A stretch of 37,919 nt of DNA from a virus. The notes below the pieces were generated by a model. It was not told the DNA's origin and made no database searches. It saw nothing but the letters and a program-made list of their open reading frames with translations. This document shows, piece after piece, positions 34,392-37,919 of this stretch. Position 1 is the stretch's first letter. Each line of letters starts with the position of its first letter. The position numbers and the translations under genes are program-made. The DNA is taken from positions 1-37,919 of the IMG/VR virus record IMGVR_UViG_3300035188_000700. One strand, 5' to 3'.

Positions 34392-34973
34392 TTAAATGGA
34401 ATAATAAGAAAACCAACCGGTATAGATATACTTTTCCTGTGTTGGTGAGGCCACGCCTCTATGTGTGAAGGTCCAATCCGTTGGCCATATGATAGTTAGT
34501 CCTTTCTCAGGTCTTATTTTCAATTTCTGATGGTAAAATTCCGTCTCACCTGCATCGGTAACGTCGTTCAAATAGGTAATGAAAACTAGGTGTCGAGAAG
34601 AATTAGGCTGGACGGATGTGGATCTTTCACAATGCCAAGCATGATAACCGGCCTTTGGTGCATAATATTGGATATTTCCTCTTTCTATAGTTTTCCAAGG
34701 GAAACCACAATTGCATCTAGGGTATTTTGTAATGTAAAGATCAACACATTTCTGTAGTTCCGAAAAATATTTTTCTGATATGATATCATCATCTATGCAG
34801 GCATCGATACTATCTTTTATAGTTTTATCAACTCTTTTTCCAGCACCAGTCATTCCTTCCCATTTGTTTGGATAAGATTTATGGTACTCAATGAGTGCAT
34901 CACATACGTCACCATCAATGTACCAACCACATATAAAATTATCCAATTGGTTTATAAAATGTTCTCTCAACAT
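34392..34973 (-). CDS. Putative 2-oxoglutarate-Fe(II) oxygenase (upstream of tmRNA)
   Basis: A 193-residue protein with a prolyl-4-hydroxylase-like layout: GYHAWHCERS gives His114-x-Glu116, RHLVFITYLNDVTDAGETEF follows as in P4H-type enzymes, and FTHRGVASPTQEKYIYTGWF gives His171 and Lys181. Glu in place of Asp in the first metal motif is tolerated in some members of the superfamily. An N-terminal Cys-containing region (CNCGFPW) precedes the catalytic core. The start follows a 27-codon ORF directly (TAAATG) and has no good ribosome site of its own, so it may need translational coupling. It is unrelated in detail to the other oxygenase at 33394. Substrate unknown. Confidence 0.78.
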   Translation of the reverse strand: MLREHFINQLDNFICGWYIDGDVCDALIEYHKSYPNKWEGMTGAGKRVDKTIKDSIDACIDDDIISEKYFSELQKCVDLYITKYPRCNCGFPWKTIERGNIQYYAPKAGYHAWHCERSTSVQPNSSRHLVFITYLNDVTDAGETEFYHQKLKIRPEKGLTIIWPTDWTFTHRGVASPTQEKYIYTGWFSYYSI

Positions 34974-35057
34974 TTAGTCTACTGTGTTTTCGTAATCGTC
35001 TAAATCTGGTCCATGTATACCACCAGGTCCATCACTGACACGGTTTATTAGTTGCAT
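34974..35057 (-). CDS. Possible 27-aa ORF overlapping lipoprotein gene
   Basis: The ATG at 35057 opens a 27-codon frame (MQLINRVSDGPGGIHGPDLD, DYENTVD) in a different frame from the lipoprotein end, which it overlaps by 26 nt. It stops directly before the oxygenase ATG. Its ribosome site is weak (TGGG). It could couple translation across the gap. Small size makes this uncertain. Confidence 0.35.
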   Translation of the reverse strand: MQLINRVSDGPGGIHGPDLDDYENTVD

Positions 35058-35151
35058 CCCATACAACGCACTTACCGACGGTCGCCAAAACGCAACCAGA
35101 CAAACCCAAACTAAGAAACACCAATGCTACTGCTAGATATACTTTTCTCAT
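35032..35151 (-). CDS. Small phage lipoprotein, 39 aa
   Basis: The ATG at 35151 overlaps the exonuclease stop (ATGA). The 39-residue product has a classical lipoprotein signal: MRK, a hydrophobic stretch YLAVALVFLSLGL and lipobox LSGC at 17-20. The predicted mature part is only 20 residues, with three cysteines (Cys20 plus two). Small phage lipoproteins can act as outer spanins or in superinfection exclusion; neither is shown here, and no inner spanin partner is visible next to it. Confidence 0.7.
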   Translation of the reverse strand: MRKVYLAVALVFLSLGLSGCVLATVGKCVVWDATNKPCQ

Positions 35152-35825
35152 AGTCCTGTCTCCTCTCTGAACTGTTTTATTTTTCGTGCTAATTCAGGCA
35201 TATAATCGTTACGATCTTTCACGAATACTTGAGGTTGTTCGTGGTCAACCGATATCAGCACCACAATCTGCTTACACCTGATACTTGTCATTTCTTCATA
35301 CATCAAAGAATAACAAGTGCATTGTTCGAAGTAGCTTAGAATCCAATCTTCTCTCTTAGGCTTCAATGATGTTTTAAAATCAATAATAGAAGGAACACCA
35401 TCAAACTCAGCAATACAGTCCACTTGACCAGCGAGACCAAGAGTTTCAGAGTATAGCATAGTTTCCAGATAGTGAACATTGTCAAGTCTATCAAGTATAG
35501 GAACAAACTGATTGAAAGCCTGTCTCATATCAGGCATGATGTCAGGATCTTTTAAGAAGTTTTCCTGGTTACCGATATAAGATTCCATAATAGAATGAAA
35601 TTTTGTACCTCTTCGGCTTGCTCGTCCTGAAATTTTGTTCGCTTCTTCTTCCCCGACTTTCTTTCTCCACTTTTGAATGGAGTCACCTTTGAAATGAGAT
35701 AGAAAAGTAGTAACCGACGGGAGTTTAACACCATTTGGCGAGACATAATATCGTTTTCCATTATGTTCTTCTCTTTTCAGGTTCACTAACACTGGGTCAT
35801 TGTTTATATGCTTAAAGGTTTTCAT
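35148..35825 (-). CDS. RecB/Cas4-like PD-(D/E)XK exonuclease
   Basis: A 225-residue nuclease. I start it at the ATG at 35825 (MKTFKH); a TTG two codons earlier is possible but less likely. The full RecB-family motif set is visible: RRGTKFHSIMES (His77, Glu81), GLAGQVDCIAEF (Asp136), PSIIDFKTSLK (Asp149, Lys151) and the Gln168-x3-Tyr172 motif in YFEQCTCYSL. Such enzymes degrade or resect DNA in phage recombination and replication. The ATG overlaps the stop of a 13-codon minigene (TAATG) that carries the ribosome site. The promoter at 35883-35911 lies just upstream. Four iron-sulfur cysteines, as in Cas4, are not evident. Confidence 0.85.
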   Translation of the reverse strand: MKTFKHINNDPVLVNLKREEHNGKRYYVSPNGVKLPSVTTFLSHFKGDSIQKWRKKVGEEEANKISGRASRRGTKFHSIMESYIGNQENFLKDPDIMPDMRQAFNQFVPILDRLDNVHYLETMLYSETLGLAGQVDCIAEFDGVPSIIDFKTSLKPKREDWILSYFEQCTCYSLMYEEMTSIRCKQIVVLISVDHEQPQVFVKDRNDYMPELARKIKQFREETGL

Positions 35826-35866
35826 TAGCAACCGACATCAAAATCTTCATCATCTGTTTCTTCCAT
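35825..35866 (-). CDS. 13-codon acidic minigene before exonuclease
   Basis: ATG at 35866 with AGAGGG upstream encodes MEETDDEDFDVGC and ends in a TAA that overlaps the exonuclease ATG. It holds the only convincing ribosome site for the pair, so it may be a coupling leader peptide. Could be chance, but the arrangement is neat. Confidence 0.4.
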   Translation of the reverse strand: MEETDDEDFDVGC

Positions 35867-35882
35867 AGTTACCCTCTCACAT

Positions 35883-35911
35883 ATTATATAGTAAAGGGCT
35901 GGAGAAGTCAA
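35883..35911 (-). promoter_or_regulatory. Sigma70-type promoter embedded in terminator hairpin
   Basis: TTGACT (35906-35911), 17 nt, TATAAT (35883-35888). The -35 box is exactly the six-base loop of the terminator hairpin, and the spacer includes its second arm. Likely drives the exonuclease, lipoprotein and oxygenase genes. Confidence 0.75.
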
Positions 35912-35921
35912 TCTCCAGCCC
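35896..35921 (-). terminator. Terminator after PhoH gene
   Basis: A 10-bp perfect stem (GGGCTGGAGA and its complement) with a 6-nt loop, followed by TTTACTATA on the minus strand. It lies 8 nt after the PhoH stop. The T-run is short, so termination may be partial. Confidence 0.75.
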
Positions 35922-35928
35922 GGTTATA

Positions 35929-36642
35929 TTATAGGCCCATTTCAGTTTTCTGAATGATATATTCTTTGACGACACCGGAGCGAACGATGTCCTCAATACC
36001 AAATTCAACATGTTCGAATGATGGCATACGGCGAGTAATAGCCATCAATTCTTTAATACCTGTCTTATCATGTGGCTTATGCAAATCGGTCTGGCGATAA
36101 TCACCGCAAAAGATAATCTTAGAGTTATTACCAATACGTGTCATAACTGTATCGACCTCTTGGAAGGTCATATTGTTGCACTCGTCAACAATGATAATTG
36201 AATCATTGAAAGTAGTACCACGTAGAAACGATGTGGTGGTAAACTCTACCATTCTCTTTAACTTCAATATACGCCATCCATCACCACGGCCAAATAGATC
36301 GTCACAAATTTCTTGGTAGGGTTGTTCGTAAACTTCCGCTTTTTGTTTATCGGTTCCTGGTAGAAAGCCCATGTCTCTGGTTGGAACTACGGAGCGGATG
36401 ATAACGACCCTCTTATATATGTCGTCTGATAACACCTCCTTTAGTGCTAGATATGATGATAGAAAGGTTTTACCGGTACCGGCATAGCCATGCAGCATAA
36501 GATTGGAGCCATTCGAATATGCGTCCCACACTCTCTGTTGGTTTACTGTTAGTGGTTTGATGTGACGCAATTGAAAGTGGTTATGCTCCTCAAAGTTTTG
36601 CTGATTTTGCTGCTTGCTATTTCTTCTATTCTTACGTGACAT
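35929..36642 (-). CDS. phoH: PhoH-family ATPase
   Basis: A 237-residue P-loop protein, starting at the ATG at 36642, which is preceded by AAGG; a GTG 10 codons earlier is less likely. Walker A is GYAGTGKT (52-59), Walker B SIIIVDECNN with Asp153-Glu154, and the sensor region is KIIFCGDYRQTDL. The other family blocks, VIIRSVVPTRDMGFLPG and EVYEQPYQEI, are present. The N-terminal 25 residues are basic and Gln/Asn-rich. PhoH-like genes are widespread in marine and soil T4-like phages; the fold is RNA-helicase/ATPase-like and the exact role is unsettled. It forms a single-gene unit between two terminators. Confidence 0.92.
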   Translation of the reverse strand: MSRKNRRNSKQQNQQNFEEHNHFQLRHIKPLTVNQQRVWDAYSNGSNLMLHGYAGTGKTFLSSYLALKEVLSDDIYKRVVIIRSVVPTRDMGFLPGTDKQKAEVYEQPYQEICDDLFGRGDGWRILKLKRMVEFTTTSFLRGTTFNDSIIIVDECNNMTFQEVDTVMTRIGNNSKIIFCGDYRQTDLHKPHDKTGIKELMAITRRMPSFEHVEFGIEDIVRSGVVKEYIIQKTEMGL

Positions 36643-36687
36643 ATATTTTACCTTATTGCTATTGTTAGTCACATCATCATAAACAAA

Positions 36688-36720
36688 AGAGGTCGATGCC
36701 TTCTTACGGGCACGACCTCT
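36688..36720 (-). terminator. Terminator between the 87-aa gene and PhoH
   Basis: On the minus strand AGAGGTCG-TGCC pairs with GGCA-(T)-CGACCTCT around an 8-nt loop, with a single-base bulge, followed by TTTTGTTT. It ends the ligase-side operon and lies about 46 nt before the PhoH start. Confidence 0.8.
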
Positions 36721-36751
36721 AAACTTTTTTGAAGGTATTTCTTCTGACAGG

Positions 36752-37015
36752 TTAAATCTCCTTGGGAATATCCCAACGCTTACTCGCTACAGCATCAGCT
36801 TGAGGCACCGAGTTTTTGATTCTGCCTAAAACGTATTTTTGGAAGTCGGAGGGAGGTTTAGTGACACCGATAGAAACAGGATCAGCAAAGTTTACTGCAA
36901 GAATAACCTGCTCCCAATCTGGCTTATCGTCTAGATATGTGTCATGTTCCGCCATCGTCATCTGAACGGTGACTTCTTCATTGGTATTCTTATTGCGAAA
37001 TGTGTAATAGGGCAT
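36752..37015 (-). CDS. Conserved T4-like hypothetical protein, 87 aa
   Basis: The start at 37015 has an AAGGAGG ribosome site, the best on this strand; an earlier ATG six codons upstream lies inside that site's leader and is rejected. The N-terminus (MPYYTFRNKNTNEEVTVQMT) resembles FmdB-like proteins of T4-like phages, which begin with a beta-hairpin of the zinc-ribbon type, but here the cysteines are absent. The rest (DWEQVILAVNFADPVSIG, ending SKRWDIPKEI) is unremarkable. The ATG overlaps the stop of the upstream gene by one base. Function unknown. Confidence 0.78.
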   Translation of the reverse strand: MPYYTFRNKNTNEEVTVQMTMAEHDTYLDDKPDWEQVILAVNFADPVSIGVTKPPSDFQKYVLGRIKNSVPQADAVASKRWDIPKEI

Positions 37016-37560
37016 TATGCCTCCTTCAACCACTCTGGCGCATCACGGTTCTTCCACTTATGAAGATGTGCCTTACCATGCTTGTAATAGTTCCGATAGT
37101 TGTGTATCGCATTTTCCGATATGATGTATTTAGTATCCATCGCACTTGGCGGTTGTGTAAAATGAATATTTGGAATATTATTTGGTGGATACATCAAACG
37201 ATTTAAAAGTCCACTCGTATCAACTTTGTGCAGTTTGCCATAACGATGATTGTATTCACAACAATGTTCATACAGATACGACCATAACCAGGTGTAGTTA
37301 CAATTGGATTCACGGCACCACACAGCACAGGGATGATTAACATGCGTGGCAGAATACAGAATCGATTCACGGGCATCAGGCAGACGCCAACGCTTTACAT
37401 TGCGACCAGTCTTTGTCTTATCGGTATACTCTACACCATCGAGCAATCGGTGAGCAGTGGATAAAAGTTGGGCACTCTCAAGTATCATCTTAACACAATG
37501 AGAGTCAACAGCCCACTCGGCACACAGTTTAGGATCAGAATGTAGATAAAATATATTCAT
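37015..37560 (-). CDS. Conserved T4-like hypothetical protein rich in His/Cys, 181 aa
   Basis: Start at 37560 (MNIFYLHSDP), preceded by GAGGA. A 25-codon upstream extension lacks a ribosome site and lies within the preceding gene. Two blocks are strongly conserved in T4-like phages as I remember the family: AVDSHCVKMILESAQLLSTA then HRLLDG, and THVNHPCAVWCRES. They include several His and Cys that could bind a metal. A third is RYGKLHK. No enzymatic function is agreed for this family. It overlaps the end of the 60-aa gene by 26 nt. Confidence 0.8.
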   Translation of the reverse strand: MNIFYLHSDPKLCAEWAVDSHCVKMILESAQLLSTAHRLLDGVEYTDKTKTGRNVKRWRLPDARESILYSATHVNHPCAVWCRESNCNYTWLWSYLYEHCCEYNHRYGKLHKVDTSGLLNRLMYPPNNIPNIHFTQPPSAMDTKYIISENAIHNYRNYYKHGKAHLHKWKNRDAPEWLKEA

Positions 37561-37717
37561 TTGCTTTGTCCTCATCAAACATATCCAACCAACCCCACTC
37601 CCACATCTTGGCGAGAACATCCGAAACACCTTCATAAGGGCAGTCGGCGAGCATTACATCGTCTTCAAAAGCCTTTGCGCCTTCGTTATAGGCGATTTGT
37701 TTCATTTCATCTGTCAT
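37535..37717 (-). CDS. Small protein with Rmf/CrpP-like pattern, 60 aa
   Basis: The 60-residue product includes NEGAKAFEDDVMLADCPYEG then MWEWGWLDMF. The spacing Gly-x-x-Ala...Pro-Tyr...Trp-x-x-Gly-Trp recalls ribosome modulation factor-like short proteins found on plasmids and phages. The resemblance is by eye only. The ATG overlaps the ligase stop (ATGA); AAGG is 12 nt upstream. If real, it might act on ribosomes. Confidence 0.6.
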   Translation of the reverse strand: MTDEMKQIAYNEGAKAFEDDVMLADCPYEGVSDVLAKMWEWGWLDMFDEDKANEYILSTF

Positions 37718-37919
37718 AGGTCACGCTTACCTTTCCAGAAAGCAACGATAACAGGAAAACGAAGTTTGCCGTCTTCCGTTTTGTTCTGATATCTCACGGT
37801 AACGTCCGTGCCGATATAATCATTAGCATTATACAGCAAGTCCTTGAGCATGTCAAATGAGCCACGCACTCCCGAAAACTGTGTCGTTCCATCTTTCAAA
37901 CGGATTTCCACACGCTTGG
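37714..37919 (-). CDS. ATP-dependent DNA ligase, C-terminal fragment (cut by window edge)
   Basis: The frame is open to the right edge with no start inside, so only the last 67 residues are visible. The segment VTVRYQNKTEDGKLRFPVIV is the typical final OB-fold motif of phage and bacterial ATP-dependent ligases (Val-Thr-Val-x-Tyr...Asp-Gly-x-x-Arg-Phe-Pro). The catalytic Lys and adenylation domain would lie outside the window. In T4-like phages this ligase (gp30) seals Okazaki fragments. A GTG near the edge is not a start, since the frame continues upstream. Confidence 0.75.
   Translation of the reverse strand, partial: KRVEIRLKDGTTQFSGVRGSFDMLKDLLYNANDYIGTDVTVRYQNKTEDGKLRFPVIVAFWKGKRDL

Noticed and set aside
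34115-34468. Plus-strand 117-codon frame containing GGGGGNRTHVQE
   Set aside because: It is the antisense of the tmRNA acceptor piece and its promoter. The Gly-Asn-Arg-Thr-His-Val motif is a known artefact of translating tRNA/tmRNA 3' ends.
37561-37635. N-terminal extension of the 181-aa protein
   Set aside because: It lies within the 60-aa gene in another frame and lacks a ribosome site; the family starts at MNIFYL.

Overview
The window is part of the genome of a T4-like myovirus, AT-rich (roughly 40% GC by eye). It carries a baseplate gene set in close to T4 order plus a replication/recombination block with gp32, gp59, a PhoH-family ATPase, a RecB-like exonuclease and the end of a DNA ligase. 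The likely host is an alphaproteobacterium. The reason is that the phage encodes a circularly permuted, two-piece tmRNA whose tag begins ANDN, which is the alphaproteobacterial style. I cannot name the phage from sequence alone; it resembles the cyanophage/pelagiphage/Sinorhizobium-Caulobacter T4-like groups more than enteric T4.

Layout. Positions 1-23216, all on the minus strand and read right to left, hold the late baseplate/tail operon: gp4 (head completion nuclease fold), an unknown 169-aa protein, gp53, a gp27-like hub, a gp5-like OB-fold hub, a separate gp5-like beta-helix spike, gp25, gp6, a gp7-like wedge, gp8, a DUF4815-type protein, two paralogous gp10-like proteins with long Pro-Thr stalks, a small coiled-coil protein and a truncated fibre gene. 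A 44-bp divergent gap leads into the plus-strand late operon at 23261-29139: gp48, gp54, gp26, a gp51-like chaperone and a 1136-aa hub/tail protein with two predicted peptidoglycan-hydrolase domains. These genes together build the hub, wedges and tube start. The cell-wall-cutting activity that T4 carries in gp5 appears here to sit in the 1136-aa protein.

A bidirectional terminator at about 29150 separates this from the minus-strand early/middle genes at 29171-37919: gp32, small ORFs, gp59, an unknown, a nucleotidyltransferase-fold protein, a probable gp33, a small protein, a 2OG-Fe(II) oxygenase, the tmRNA, a second oxygenase, a lipoprotein, an exonuclease, PhoH, three conserved small genes and the DNA ligase C-terminus. 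Near-consensus sigma70 promoters (TTGACA/T, 17 nt, TATAAA/T) precede gp32, the tmRNA and the exonuclease gene. CTAAATA motifs 23-26 nt before start codons look like phage late promoters in the structural half.

The most notable items are the permuted phage tmRNA (tag ANDNNAYEAFALAA), a T-rich slippery site that could join gp26 to the gp51-like ORF by -1 frameshifting, a terminator hairpin whose six-base loop is also a -35 box, and the paired Pro-Thr-stalk/Cys-cassette proteins.
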